This document shows, piece by piece, positions 46,303-58,575 of a stretch of DNA of 64,000 bases (position 1 is its first letter; every line of letters starts with the position of its first letter). A program made the translations under genes and the position numbers. The DNA is from Ancylobacter defluvii. Lineage in GTDB: Bacteria; Pseudomonadota; Alphaproteobacteria; Rhizobiales; Xanthobacteraceae. The DNA lies in contig NZ_JAHBGD010000002.1 of NCBI RefSeq assembly GCF_018390605.1, forward strand, positions 124,001 to 188,000, in the 5' to 3' direction. Under the pieces are notes generated by a model. The model made no database searches. It saw nothing but the letters and a program-made list of their open reading frames with translations, and was not told the DNA's origin.

Positions 46303-46353
46303 ATGCCGCGCCGCGGGGCCAGCCGATGGTTCGGCCCTCTGGTGATTTTGGTT

Positions 46354-46438
46354 GCGGTCGTGGCGGAATTGGTAGACGCGCTGCCTTGAGGTGGCAGTGG
46401 GTAACACCGTGGAGGTTCGAGTCCTCTCGACCGCACCA
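46354..46438 (+). tRNA. tRNA-Leu (anticodon GAG)
   Basis: An 85-nt class II tRNA. The acceptor stem GCGGTCG pairs with CGACCGC, the anticodon loop is TTGAGGT in the stem CTGCC/GGCAG (anticodon 46388-46390), there is a variable arm, the T-loop is GTTCGAGTC, and the 3' CCA is encoded. It reads CUC/CUU codons. The 235 bp after it (to 46673) contain no gene I can support. Confidence 0.95.
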
Positions 46439-46673
46439 TTCATCAGCTTCAGGTCGGCTTCGCGCCCAGGGCGCTCCTTCGCCGACCGAAACTCCTCAGA
46501 AAATCGATAGCTCTTCCCCTTTGCGGGGCACCGAATATAGCCTGGGCCGATCCGCGCTTTCGCCGACCTACGGCATCGGCAACGCGGACATCGTGGAGAG
46601 GTCTCGAACGCCGCGTTGGCGTGACGGCATGACGAAGGGCCGCTTTCGTCCGGCCAATCCACCGAGGCCGCAA

Positions 46674-47975
46674 TCAGGCGGCAGCCAGATCCCGCACCGC
46701 CGCATCCAGCGTCTCGACGACGAAGGCGATGTCCTCATCGGTCGCGGTGAGCGGCGGGTTGATGCGGATCATGTTGTTGGCGCGCAGCACCAGCAGGCCC
46801 GCGGCGAGGCAACGGCACTCGACATCGCCCGCGCTCTCGGTGCCCCGGCCGGCATAGGATCCGTCGAACTCCAGACCCCACATGTGGCCGAGGCCGCGGA
46901 CGTCCCGTACGCTCGGCAGTTCGATGAGCCGGCGCAGCCGCGACAGATGCCGCTCCTCATTGCGTCGGACGCGCTCGACGAGACCATCGCGCTGCATGAT
47001 CTCGATGACCTTCAGCGCCACGTCGCAGCCGACCGGATGGCCCGCCATGGTGATCACCTTGCTCATCGCGTTGCCCGGCTGAAGAAAGGTCGTGTAGATC
47101 GGCTCCGAGACCGCGGCGGCGGCAAGCGGGAAATAGGCCGAGGTGATCCCCTTGCCCATGGTGACGATGTCCGGGCGCACATTGTCGGCATGCTGGAAGC
47201 CGAACCACCGGCCGCTGCGCCCGAAGCCGGTGATCACCTCGTCGACGATCAGCAGGATGCCGTGGCGGCGGGCGAAGGCGGCGACCATCTCCAGAAAGCC
47301 GGGCGGCGGCACCACCACACCGCCGGCAAACGCCACCGGCTCGACGATGATCGCGGCGACGGTCTCGGGCCCCGCGGCGGCGATCCGGGCCTCCAGCCCC
47401 TGCTGCAGGGTGGAGAGGTCCCTGGAGGTCCCATGGATGACGTCGCGCGCACTGGCGGCGTGGAGGAATTCCGGGCTGCGGTCGATATGCGGCGACTGGA
47501 GGATGCCCGGCCCGCTGGCGAAGCTCGCGGTGCCGGTCGAGCCGTGATAGCTGCGGTCCAGCGCGAGGATGTTGCGCCGGGACGGCTGGCCGAGATGCAG
47601 CCAGTAGCGGCGGGCGATCTCGATCGCCAGTTCGTTGGCGCCGCCGCCGGTCGCTGCGTATCGCAGGCGATAGCCGCCGCCGAGCAGTTGGTTCAGCTTG
47701 CCGGAAAGCTCGGTGACCGGCCGGCAGCGATGCTCCGGCGAGCAATAGGCGAGACGCCGATAGCTCTGGGCCGCCGCTTCGATCAGTTCCGCGTTGGCGT
47801 AGCCGAGATTGACGCAGCTATGCCCCGATGCGGCATCCAGGAGCCGCTGTCCTGCCTCGGTGGTGATCCAAGCGCCGGCGCCGGAAAGCACCGAAAGCTC
47901 GGCATGGTCGGGGAGCAGGGCTTCGTCGTTCCAGTACCCGTCCTGGTCAATGTTCTGCACTGGCCGATCCATCAT
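46674..47975 (-). CDS. Class III PLP-dependent aminotransferase
   Basis: A 433-residue fold-type I aminotransferase of the omega/class III group. Visible are the ATGGGANELAIEIAR cofactor motif (GGANE where many have GSEAN), SYHGSTGTASFASG, the VDEVITGFGRSG aspartate that binds the pyridine ring, and the PLP lysine in MGKGITSAYFPLAA. It starts at ATG 47975. The gene stands divergent from the remnants of an alkanesulfonate transporter, so a role with an amino-sulfonate is possible, but other omega-amino acids are equally likely. Confidence 0.88.
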   Translation of the reverse strand: MMDRPVQNIDQDGYWNDEALLPDHAELSVLSGAGAWITTEAGQRLLDAASGHSCVNLGYANAELIEAAAQSYRRLAYCSPEHRCRPVTELSGKLNQLLGGGYRLRYAATGGGANELAIEIARRYWLHLGQPSRRNILALDRSYHGSTGTASFASGPGILQSPHIDRSPEFLHAASARDVIHGTSRDLSTLQQGLEARIAAAGPETVAAIIVEPVAFAGGVVVPPPGFLEMVAAFARRHGILLIVDEVITGFGRSGRWFGFQHADNVRPDIVTMGKGITSAYFPLAAAAVSEPIYTTFLQPGNAMSKVITMAGHPVGCDVALKVIEIMQRDGLVERVRRNEERHLSRLRRLIELPSVRDVRGLGHMWGLEFDGSYAGRGTESAGDVECRCLAAGLLVLRANNMIRINPPLTATDEDIAFVVETLDAAVRDLAAA

Positions 47976-48139
47976 CCCGACAGCCGCTCCCAATCAAGGC
48001 GCACGCCGGCGCCCGCAGGAACATACCCGGTCAGGGATCGCCGCCAAGCGACGATTTGGCACCCTCGGAGCGCAGCCCGAGATCAGCCCGCCAACAGGCA
48101 TCGGCCGGAGATGCACGGCACGCGCCGCCTGCGCCCGGC

Positions 48140-48395
48140 GCCCTGCCGTCGATCTTCGTCGGGCTGCGCTTCGCGCTCGGCATCATGTGGCTGACGCTGA
48201 TCGTCGCCGAGACCATCGCCGCCGCCTCCGGCCTTGGCTACATGGCGATGCAGGCGCGAGTTCCTGCTGGTCGATGTGGTGGTGCAGGCCATCCTCATCT
48301 ATGCTCTGCTCGGCAAGCTCGCCGATGTGCTGACGCGCTGGCTCGAGCGGCTGTGCCTGCAATGGCATCCCGCTTTCCAGATCATGCGGGACTGA
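48140..48395 (+). pseudogene. ssuC: Remnant of sulfonate ABC permease SsuC (frameshifted, N-terminus missing)
   Basis: The sequence encodes the C-terminal third of SsuC in two frames. Frame one gives ALPSIFVGLRFALGIMWLTL to GLGYMAMQAR, ending near 48259. It then shifts at a GCGCGAG run into frame two, which gives EFLLVDVVVQAILIYALLGK and on to the stop at 48395. Intact relatives read MAxxAREFLxTDVVV without a break, consistent with loss of 2 nt from a GC-dinucleotide run. Nothing recognisable as the N-terminal two thirds lies upstream. The gene cannot make a working permease. Confidence 0.88.
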
Positions 48396-48748
48396 TGCCA
48401 TGAGCCCTGATGCCATGAGCGCACTTGCCCCTCTTCCGGCCCATCATCCTGTTCCAGGAGCCGCGTCTGCTGCCCTGGGAGCGGGTGCTCGCCAATGTCG
48501 AGGTCGGCCTGCCGCCGAGCGTGAAAGGCGAGGAGCGTCGCGAGCGCGCCCGCGCCATCCCCGCCGAGCGCGCCGACGAATGGCCTGCGGTGCTCTCGGG
48601 TGGCCAGCGCCTGCTCGCCTTCGACGCGCCGCTGGGCGCGCTCGACGTGTCGGAGGCGCTGGCGCCCGACCTTGCTGTCGAGCTGCCGCATCCTCGACAC
48701 GCTGTTCTCATCCTGACACTGCGCGACGCCAACCCTGAAGGGGCAGAC
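48396..48748 (+). pseudogene. ssuB: Remnant of sulfonate ABC ATPase SsuB (several internal deletions)
   Basis: A frame open from 48425 shows SsuB fragments joined together: [20 protein letters not shown] (Q-loop region), [15 protein letters not shown] (signature), [12 protein letters not shown] (Walker B, with Ala for the usual Glu) and a short DVSEAL piece. Walker A is gone. The helix between the signature and Walker B is deleted, as is the H-loop region. The deletions keep one frame open straight into ssuA. It is a non-functional ATPase. Confidence 0.87.
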
Positions 48749-49705
48749 ATGACAACCCTTACCCGCCGTACCCTGCTGGCCGGCGCCGCCGGCCTCGCCT
48801 CCCCCCTCGCCGCGCCAGGGCTGCGCCCCGCCTTCGCCGCCGGCGAAGTGCGCGTCGGCTTCCAGAAATACGGCACGCTGGTACTGCTGAAGGGCCGCGG
48901 CATTCTCGAGAGGAAGCTGGAGCCGCTCGGCGTCTCGGTAAAATGGGCGGAGTTCGCCGCCGGACCGCAGATTCTGGAGGCGCTCAACGCCGGCGCCATC
49001 GACATCGGCCAGACCGGCGAGGCGCCGCCGATCTTCGCCCAGGCTGCCAGCGACAACCTCGCCTATATCGCCAACGAGCCGCCGGCGCCGAAGGGCGAGG
49101 CAATCCTGGTGCCGCAGGACAGCCCGATCCAGTCGGTGAAGGAGCTGAAGGGCAAGATCGTCGGCCTCAACAAGGGATCCAACGTGCATTTCCTGGTGGT
49201 GAAGGCGCTGGAAAAGAGCGGTCTCGCCTATTCCGACATCACGGTGAAGTTCCTGCCGCCGGCCGATGCCCGAGCCGCCTTCGAGAAGGGCGCCATCGAC
49301 GCCTGGGCGATCTGGGATCCCTTCCAGGCGGCGGCCGAAGTCGCCGTCAAGGCGCGCACCCTCACCACCGCCGAGGGCATCGTGCCGAACTACCAGTTCT
49401 ATCTCGGCTCGCGGAAATTCGCCGACGCCAGTCCGAAGGTGCTCGAGGCCCTCGTCGCCGCCATCGGCGAAACCAATGACTGGATCCAGAAAGACCCGGC
49501 GGCGGCAGTGGCCGAGCTTGCCCCCTCGACCGGCATTCCGGCGCCGGTGTTGGCCATCGCCATCGGCCGGCAGAGCTTCGGCATCGCTCCGCTCACCGAC
49601 AAGGTGATCGCCGATCAGCAGGCGGTGGCGGATACGTTTTTCCAGCTCGGCCTGCTGCCGAAGAAGATCGTCGTCGCCGACGCGGTGCTGCGCCGCGGGC
49701 TCTGA
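48749..49705 (+). CDS. ssuA: Aliphatic-sulfonate ABC transporter substrate-binding protein SsuA
   Basis: A 318-residue periplasmic binding protein for alkanesulfonates. A Tat-like signal ([12 protein letters not shown]) is followed by the family core: [58 protein letters not shown] and [21 protein letters not shown] lies before ATG 48749. The protein looks complete although its permease and ATPase genes upstream are broken, so it is an orphan unless another SsuBC-type pair serves it. The same frame is also open back through the ssuB remnant to 48425. Confidence 0.92.
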   Translation: MTTLTRRTLLAGAAGLASPLAAPGLRPAFAAGEVRVGFQKYGTLVLLKGRGILERKLEPLGVSVKWAEFAAGPQILEALNAGAIDIGQTGEAPPIFAQAASDNLAYIANEPPAPKGEAILVPQDSPIQSVKELKGKIVGLNKGSNVHFLVVKALEKSGLAYSDITVKFLPPADARAAFEKGAIDAWAIWDPFQAAAEVAVKARTLTTAEGIVPNYQFYLGSRKFADASPKVLEALVAAIGETNDWIQKDPAAAVAELAPSTGIPAPVLAIAIGRQSFGIAPLTDKVIADQQAVADTFFQLGLLPKKIVVADAVLRRGL

Positions 49706-50020
49706 TCCGGCGAGAACCACGACAAAGAAACCCGCGCCCGATTCGTTGGACGCTGGCACGTTCCATCGGTCGGGCAGTATCACGGCGCAGCAAGACACTG
49801 GCCGCCGCCGGCGCGGCGCGTGGTCGCCGATGCTGCATGCGGAAAGCAACATCAGGGACCTGCCGCCATATTGGTCGCCAAGGGCTGCGCTCTGGATGCC
49901 ACTTAGCACGATGATCGCAGCCGCTTTCTCGGTTCGATAATTGCCCTGGCCCGCCAGCGCCTTTACGGTCCCCGCGAAAGCCGGCTCTGGGATGCCGGCA
50001 CCGTGCGAGAGGGACAATTG
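49706..50020. other. Intergenic region between ssuA and the Kef-type antiporter
   Basis: No gene can be supported in these 315 bp. ORFs here lack ribosome sites and family motifs. It should hold the antiporter promoter, which I could not define. A TGGCACG at the left resembles half of a sigma-54 site, but the matching TTGC is missing. Confidence 0.45.
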
Positions 50021-51850
50021 ATGGCCGCCGAAGCCGCATCCGACGCTGCCGCCCATGGCTTCAACTTGTTGCCGGTCGTCATCCTTCTGGGAGCTGCCGT
50101 TGTGGCGGTGCCCCTGTTCAAACGCCTCGGCCTTGGTTCGGTACTCGGTTATCTCGCGGCCGGCCTCGCCATCGGCCCGTTCGGCCTCGGCCTGTTTTCC
50201 GACCCGCAGTCGATCCTCCACGTCGCCGAGCTCGGCGTCGTCATGTTCCTGTTCATCATCGGGCTGGAAATGCAGCCCTCACGGTTGTGGGCGATGCGCG
50301 GCGAGATCTTCGGCCTCGGCCTCGCCCAGGTCGGCAGTTGCATCGTCCTGCTCGCCTGTGTCGGCCTCGCGCTCGGCTATCCGCTGGTGCCGAGCTTCGT
50401 CGCCGGCACCGGCTTCGTGCTGACCTCCACCGCCATTGTCATGCAGATGCTGGAGGAGCGACGTTCCCTCGCCTTGCCGAAGGGCCGGCGCATCGTCGCC
50501 ATCCTGCTGCTGGAAGATCTCGCCATCGTGCCGCTGCTGGCGCTGGTCGCCTTTCTGGCGCCCGGTGCCGGCGAAGTCACGCTCGGCGAGCGGCTTACCG
50601 GCATCGCCATTGGCCTCGGCTCGGTTCTGGCCTTGGTGCTGGCCGGTCGTTATCTGCTCGACCCGATGTTCCGCATCCTCGGCAAGGCGAAGGCCCGCGA
50701 GGTGATGACGGCGGCGGCGCTGTTCGTGGTGCTCGGCGCGGCGCTCGCCATGCAACTCGGCGGGCTGTCCATGGCGATGGGCGCCTTCCTCGCCGGGGTG
50801 CTGCTGTCCGAATCCTCTTTCCGCCATCAGCTGGAAGCCGACATCGAGCCGTTCCGCGGCGTATTGCTCGGCCTGTTCTTCCTCGGCGTAGGCATGGCCC
50901 TCGATCTCGCGGTGATTGCCGCCAACTGGCAGCTCATCGCGATCTGCGTCGTCGGCTACATGATCCTCAAGATGGTGGCCATCTACGCGGTGGCCCGGCT
51001 GTTCCGCGCCGATCACCACGAGGCGGTCGAGCGGGCGGTGCTGATGGCGCAGGGGGGCGAGTTCGCCTTCGTGCTCTATGCCTCGGCGACCACCGTCGGC
51101 ATCCTCACCATCGAGGAAAACGCCATCCTCACCGCCACCATCATCGTCTCGATGGCGCTGACCCCGCTGATGATCATCGCCCATGACCGGCTGATGCCGA
51201 AGCAGCAAGCCTCGATGGAGGGCATCGAGGCGGCGGCGGATCTGTCGGCGAATGTGCTGATGATCGGCTTCGGCCGCTTCGGCCAGATCGTCAGCCAGCC
51301 GCTGCTGGCAGGCGGCCTCTCGGTCACGCTGATCGAGACGGATCCGGAACTGATCCGTATTTCGCAGGATTTTGGCTTCAAGGTCTATTACGGCGACGGG
51401 ACGCGCCTCGACATCCTGCACGCGGCCGGCGCCCACGAGGCGCGGCTGATCGTGGTGGCGGTGAACGATGGCGACACGGCGGTGAAGATCACCGAGTTGA
51501 TCAAGGCCGAGTTCCCGCTGGTGCCGGTGCTGGCCCGCGCCATCGACCGCGAGAACGCCGCCGAGTTGATCCATGTCGGCGCGGATTTCCAGATCCGCGA
51601 GACCTTCGAATCCGCTCTCGCGCTCGGCGAGCACGCGCTCGCCATGATGGACGTGGAAGAAGCCCGTCGCACGGACATCATCGCCAGTGTCCGCCGCCGT
51701 GACGCCGAGCGCCTCGACATCGAACTTACCGGCGGCCTCTACGACACCTCCGCCAGAAGCCTCATCCTGAGCAATCTGCCGCTGAAGCCGCCCGCCCCCG
51801 AAGCGAAGATGCCGCTGCAGGCGGCCACTGCCGGCGAGGTGGCGGGATGA
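50021..51850 (+). CDS. CPA2-family cation/proton antiporter with RCK domain (KefB/KefC-like)
   Basis: A 609-residue inner-membrane potassium efflux or K+/H+ antiport protein. About a dozen membrane helices span residues 15-385 (including VVMFLFIIGLEMQPSRLWAM and LGLFFLGVGMALDL). A TrkA-N/RCK domain follows with Rossmann motif VLMIGFGRFGQIVSQ and VYYGDGTRLDIL. ATG 50021 has GAGAGGGA upstream. A KefF/KefG-type quinone oxidoreductase is not adjacent. The stop overlaps the DUF924 start. Confidence 0.93.
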   Translation: MAAEAASDAAAHGFNLLPVVILLGAAVVAVPLFKRLGLGSVLGYLAAGLAIGPFGLGLFSDPQSILHVAELGVVMFLFIIGLEMQPSRLWAMRGEIFGLGLAQVGSCIVLLACVGLALGYPLVPSFVAGTGFVLTSTAIVMQMLEERRSLALPKGRRIVAILLLEDLAIVPLLALVAFLAPGAGEVTLGERLTGIAIGLGSVLALVLAGRYLLDPMFRILGKAKAREVMTAAALFVVLGAALAMQLGGLSMAMGAFLAGVLLSESSFRHQLEADIEPFRGVLLGLFFLGVGMALDLAVIAANWQLIAICVVGYMILKMVAIYAVARLFRADHHEAVERAVLMAQGGEFAFVLYASATTVGILTIEENAILTATIIVSMALTPLMIIAHDRLMPKQQASMEGIEAAADLSANVLMIGFGRFGQIVSQPLLAGGLSVTLIETDPELIRISQDFGFKVYYGDGTRLDILHAAGAHEARLIVVAVNDGDTAVKITELIKAEFPLVPVLARAIDRENAAELIHVGADFQIRETFESALALGEHALAMMDVEEARRTDIIASVRRRDAERLDIELTGGLYDTSARSLILSNLPLKPPAPEAKMPLQAATAGEVAG

Positions 51851-52398
51851 CGCCTGCCGACGAAGCGGAGATCGCTTCGGTCCTGCATTTCTGGCGACGA
51901 GCCGGCGAGGCGCGGTGGTTTGAGAAGGACGCCGCCTTCGACGCGGATTTTCGCGCACGTTTCCTCGACCTGCACATGCAGGCCGCCGCCCGCCGCCACG
52001 ATGACTGGCTGGCGAGCCCCGATGGCGCTCTGGCGCTGCTGATCCTCACCGACCAGTTTCCGCGCAACGCCTTCCGCGGCACCGGCCACATGTACGCCAC
52101 CGATCCGCTGGCGCGGCATTATGCGCGGCAGGCACGGACCGCCGGCCACATGTGGCGGGTGGAGCCGGCGTTGCAGCTGTTCTTCATCCTGCCCTTCGCG
52201 CATTCGGAAGATGAGCTGGATCAGGATATTTCCATCGCGCTCAACACGCCGTTCGGCGAGCCGTGGCTGACCCATGCGCAGGGCCATCGCGACATCATCC
52301 GCCGCTTCGGTCGCTTCCCGCATCGCAACCGCCTTCTCGCCCGCGAAACGACGCCCGAAGAGGCCGCCTTCCTCGCCGCGGGCGGTTTCGCGGGCTGA
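51847..52398 (+). CDS. DUF924 family protein
   Basis: A 183-residue TPR-like helical protein. Diagnostic stretches of DUF924 are VLHFWRRAGEARWFEKDAAF, LALLILTDQFPRNAFRGT and a FFILPFAHSEDELDQD segment, plus GRFPHRNRLLARETTPEE near the end. Function is not known. The ATG overlaps the antiporter stop (ATGA), so they are co-translated. Confidence 0.92.
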   Translation: MTPADEAEIASVLHFWRRAGEARWFEKDAAFDADFRARFLDLHMQAAARRHDDWLASPDGALALLILTDQFPRNAFRGTGHMYATDPLARHYARQARTAGHMWRVEPALQLFFILPFAHSEDELDQDISIALNTPFGEPWLTHAQGHRDIIRRFGRFPHRNRLLARETTPEEAAFLAAGGFAG

Positions 52399-52403
52399 AA
52401 GCC

Positions 52404-52433
52404 GCCCTATCGGTACTGCCTCACCGATAGGGC
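52404..52433. terminator. Hairpin after DUF924
   Basis: GCCCTATCGGT (52404-52414) pairs perfectly with ACCGATAGGGC (52423-52433) across an 8-nt loop, 6 bp past the DUF924 stop. There is no U-run. It separates the antiporter unit from the SOS-regulated imu operon. Confidence 0.55.
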
Positions 52434-52506
52434 CACTATGAACTTCCCCCTTCGCTCGTGACCTCTGTTCTCTCTTGACTCATGGACCGGAACGGCGGCT
52501 CATAGA

Positions 52507-52521
52507 GAACAAAAGAGGAAC
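52507..52521 (+). promoter_or_regulatory. LexA box of the imu operon
   Basis: GAAC-AAAAGAG-GAAC is an exact match to the alphaproteobacterial LexA operator (GTTC-N7-GTTC read on the other strand). Its right half overlaps the AGAGG ribosome site of imuA, 3 bp before the ATG. A TTGACT -35-like hexamer lies at 52475-52480, so bound LexA would cover the start region. Confidence 0.85.
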
Positions 52522-52524
52522 GAA

Positions 52525-53337
52525 ATGAGTATGACACCGGCTGTCTCCGCGCTGCGGGGAGTGCTCGCCGGCCTTGAGGCGGAGCGGCTCCCCGGCAACA
52601 CCCAGTTCTTCCATCTCGGCGCGCCGGGAGCAGACGGCGCGCTCGGCGGTCCGCTCGCCTGCGGCGCCCTGCATGAGGTGTTCGCCGCCGCGGCCGGCGA
52701 CATGGCCGCCGCCGCCGGTTTCACGCTGGCGCTGGCGCAGCGCGCCAGCTCGGCCCGTTCAGCGGGAGGAGCGCGCCCGCTGCTGTGGGTGCGGCAGGAG
52801 ACCGTCGATACCGAAGCCGGCCGTCTCGCCGCGACGGGCTTGCACACGCTGGGCATCGATCCGGCCCGACTGCTGCTGGTGCGTGCGCCCGGCGCCGAAG
52901 CGGCACTGCGGGCGGCGGACGATGCGGTGCGCTGTTCCGCGCTCGGCGCGGTGATCCTGGAGCCCTGGGGCGAGCCGAAAGCGCTCGATCTCACCGCCAC
53001 GCGCCGCCTGTCGCTGCGGGCCGGCGATTCCGGCGTCACCGTGCTGTTGCTGCGCCCGACCGGCCGACCGGGGCCCAGTGCCGGCGTGACCCGCTGGCAG
53101 GTCCGGGGGGCACCGTCCCGCCCATTGGCCGGCGATGCGCCGGGCGCGCCCTCCTTCCTCGTCGAGCTTTTGCGTCACCGGGCCGGCCATGCCGGCGTCT
53201 CCTGGCATCTGGAGTGGGATCGTGAGACCTGTTCCTTCCGCGACATCGTCGCGCTACCTCGCTTTGTGGTTTCCGTTCCTGGCCGCCGAACGGCTGGAGA
53301 GGCAGCAACGCCGCTCCCCTTCCGCCGCACCGGCTGA
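52525..53337 (+). CDS. imuA: ImuA (SOS mutasome protein)
   Basis: A 270-residue protein of the ImuA family, the first gene of the DNA-damage-induced imuA-imuB-dnaE2 cassette. It is RecA-like in part, with GGPLACGALHEVFAAAAGDM and PLLWVRQETVDTEAGRLAA, and WGEPKALDLTATRRLSLRAG further on. In the family it supports error-prone bypass together with ImuB. Expression should be under LexA, given the operator overlapping its ribosome site. Its last 116 bp overlap the start of imuB. Confidence 0.92.
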   Translation: MSMTPAVSALRGVLAGLEAERLPGNTQFFHLGAPGADGALGGPLACGALHEVFAAAAGDMAAAAGFTLALAQRASSARSAGGARPLLWVRQETVDTEAGRLAATGLHTLGIDPARLLLVRAPGAEAALRAADDAVRCSALGAVILEPWGEPKALDLTATRRLSLRAGDSGVTVLLLRPTGRPGPSAGVTRWQVRGAPSRPLAGDAPGAPSFLVELLRHRAGHAGVSWHLEWDRETCSFRDIVALPRFVVSVPGRRTAGEAATPLPFRRTG

Positions 53338-54823
53338 AGCCGGCCCGTCATCGGGCGCTTCCAGCCTGCTCGTCTTCGTCGAGCGCACGACCGGCGGATT
53401 GCGGCTCGCCGCCCTGTCGCGGGCGGCGCGCGCGGCGGGACTGGAGGCAGGCCTCACGCTCGCCGATGCACGGGCGCGCCGGCCCGATCTCGACGTCGTC
53501 GCCTTCGATCCGGCTGCCGACGCCGCCTTCCTTAACCGCGTGGCGGATGATTGTGACCGCTGGACGCCGCTGGTGGCCCTCGATGCGCCGGACGGGCTCG
53601 TGCTGGACATCACCGGCTGCGCGCATCTGTTCGGTGGCGAGGTGGCGATGCGCGCGCGGCTGCTCGCGCATCTGAAGGCGCACGGCCTCACGGCCTTCTC
53701 CGTGGTGGCGAACACGCCGGAGGCCGCCCGCGCCCCGGCGCGCTGCGGGCTCGGCGGCCTCATCCCGCCCGGCGAGGAAGCGGCCCGGCTCGCCGGCCTG
53801 CCCGTCGCGGCGCTCGGCCTGTCGCCGGCGATCGCGAGCGGCCTCTCCCGCGCCGGACTGAAGACGCTGGGCGATCTGGCGCAACGTCCCGCCACCCCGC
53901 TGGCGGCACGTTTCGGCGAAGAATTGCTGGTACGGCTGCGCCGCACTCTCGGCTATGAGGATGCGCGCATCGTGCCGCGCCGGCCGCTGCCCGATTGCAT
54001 CGTCGAGCGGCGCTTCGCCGAACCGATCGCGCATGCCGCCGACATCGAAGGCGCGCTCGCCCTGCTCGTCGAGGATGTCGGACGGATGCTGGAGGGGCGC
54101 GGCGAGGGCGGCCGCGCCTTCGAGGCTTCGTTTTTCCGCACCGACGGTGCGGTGCGCCGGCTCTCGGTGGAAACCGCCCGCCCCTTGCGCGACGGCCCTG
54201 CTCTCGCCCGGCTGTTTCATGAGCGGTTGGACAGCCTCGCCGATCCGCTCGATCCCGGTTTTGGCTTCGATCTCGTCCGCCTCGCCGTGCTGCGCGCCGA
54301 ACCGCTCGCCGCGGCACAAATCGGCCTTGACGGCCGCATCAACGAGGAGGAGGAGGTCGCCGCTCTCATCGACCGGCTGACCACCCGGCTGGGGCGCGAG
54401 CGCGTGCTGCGCTTCGTTCTGCGGGATACCCACGCCCCCACCCGCGCCGGTGCGCTGGTGCCGGCGATCGATGGCCCTGCCTCGCCCCCTCTTGCCGTAC
54501 CGGAGGAGGAGTTGCCCCGCCCGATCACCCTGTTCGAGCCGCCGCAGCCGGTCGAGGCCCTGGCGGAAGTGCCGGACGGCCCGCCCCTGCGCTTTCGCTG
54601 GCGACGCGTCACGCATGAGGTGGTGCGCTCCGAGGGACCGGAACGCATCGCGCCGGAATGGTGGCGCACCCTCACGGCACAAACGGTGCAGGAAAGCCCG
54701 CGCACGCGGGATTACTACCGGGTGGAGAATCACGAGGGCCGGCGCTTCTGGCTCTTCCGCGCCGGTCTCTATGAGCGCGGCGGCGGTACGCCACGCTGGT
54801 TCCTGCATGGGTTGTTTCCGTGA
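53222..54823 (+). CDS. imuB: ImuB (catalytically inactive Y-family polymerase homologue)
   Basis: A 533-residue Y-family-like protein that acts as a hub linking DnaE2 and the beta clamp. The core opens YLALWFPFLAAERL, where true Y polymerases have the first metal-binding Asp, and reads VLDITGCAHLFGGE at the DE motif, so polymerase activity is not expected. The little-finger region and a C-terminal domain with DYYRVENHEGRRFWLFRAGL, typical of ImuB, follow. GTG 53222 with GGAG upstream is the chosen start, inside imuA. Confidence 0.9.
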   Translation: MRPVPSATSSRYLALWFPFLAAERLERQQRRSPSAAPAEAGPSSGASSLLVFVERTTGGLRLAALSRAARAAGLEAGLTLADARARRPDLDVVAFDPAADAAFLNRVADDCDRWTPLVALDAPDGLVLDITGCAHLFGGEVAMRARLLAHLKAHGLTAFSVVANTPEAARAPARCGLGGLIPPGEEAARLAGLPVAALGLSPAIASGLSRAGLKTLGDLAQRPATPLAARFGEELLVRLRRTLGYEDARIVPRRPLPDCIVERRFAEPIAHAADIEGALALLVEDVGRMLEGRGEGGRAFEASFFRTDGAVRRLSVETARPLRDGPALARLFHERLDSLADPLDPGFGFDLVRLAVLRAEPLAAAQIGLDGRINEEEEVAALIDRLTTRLGRERVLRFVLRDTHAPTRAGALVPAIDGPASPPLAVPEEELPRPITLFEPPQPVEALAEVPDGPPLRFRWRRVTHEVVRSEGPERIAPEWWRTLTAQTVQESPRTRDYYRVENHEGRRFWLFRAGLYERGGGTPRWFLHGLFP

Positions 54824-54833
54824 GGAGGCGCGC

Positions 54834-58550
<3,717 letters not shown>

Positions 58551-58575
58551 GCCGCCCTCCCCGGCTCGGCGCCCC

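Noticed and set aside
49752-49768. Sigma-54-like promoter (TGGCACG) before the Kef-type gene
   Set aside because: The -24 half is good but the -12 TTGC is missing at the needed distance.
49593-50039. 148-codon minus-strand ORF over the ssuA end and intergenic region
   Set aside because: Arg-rich shadow frame with no ribosome site or motif.
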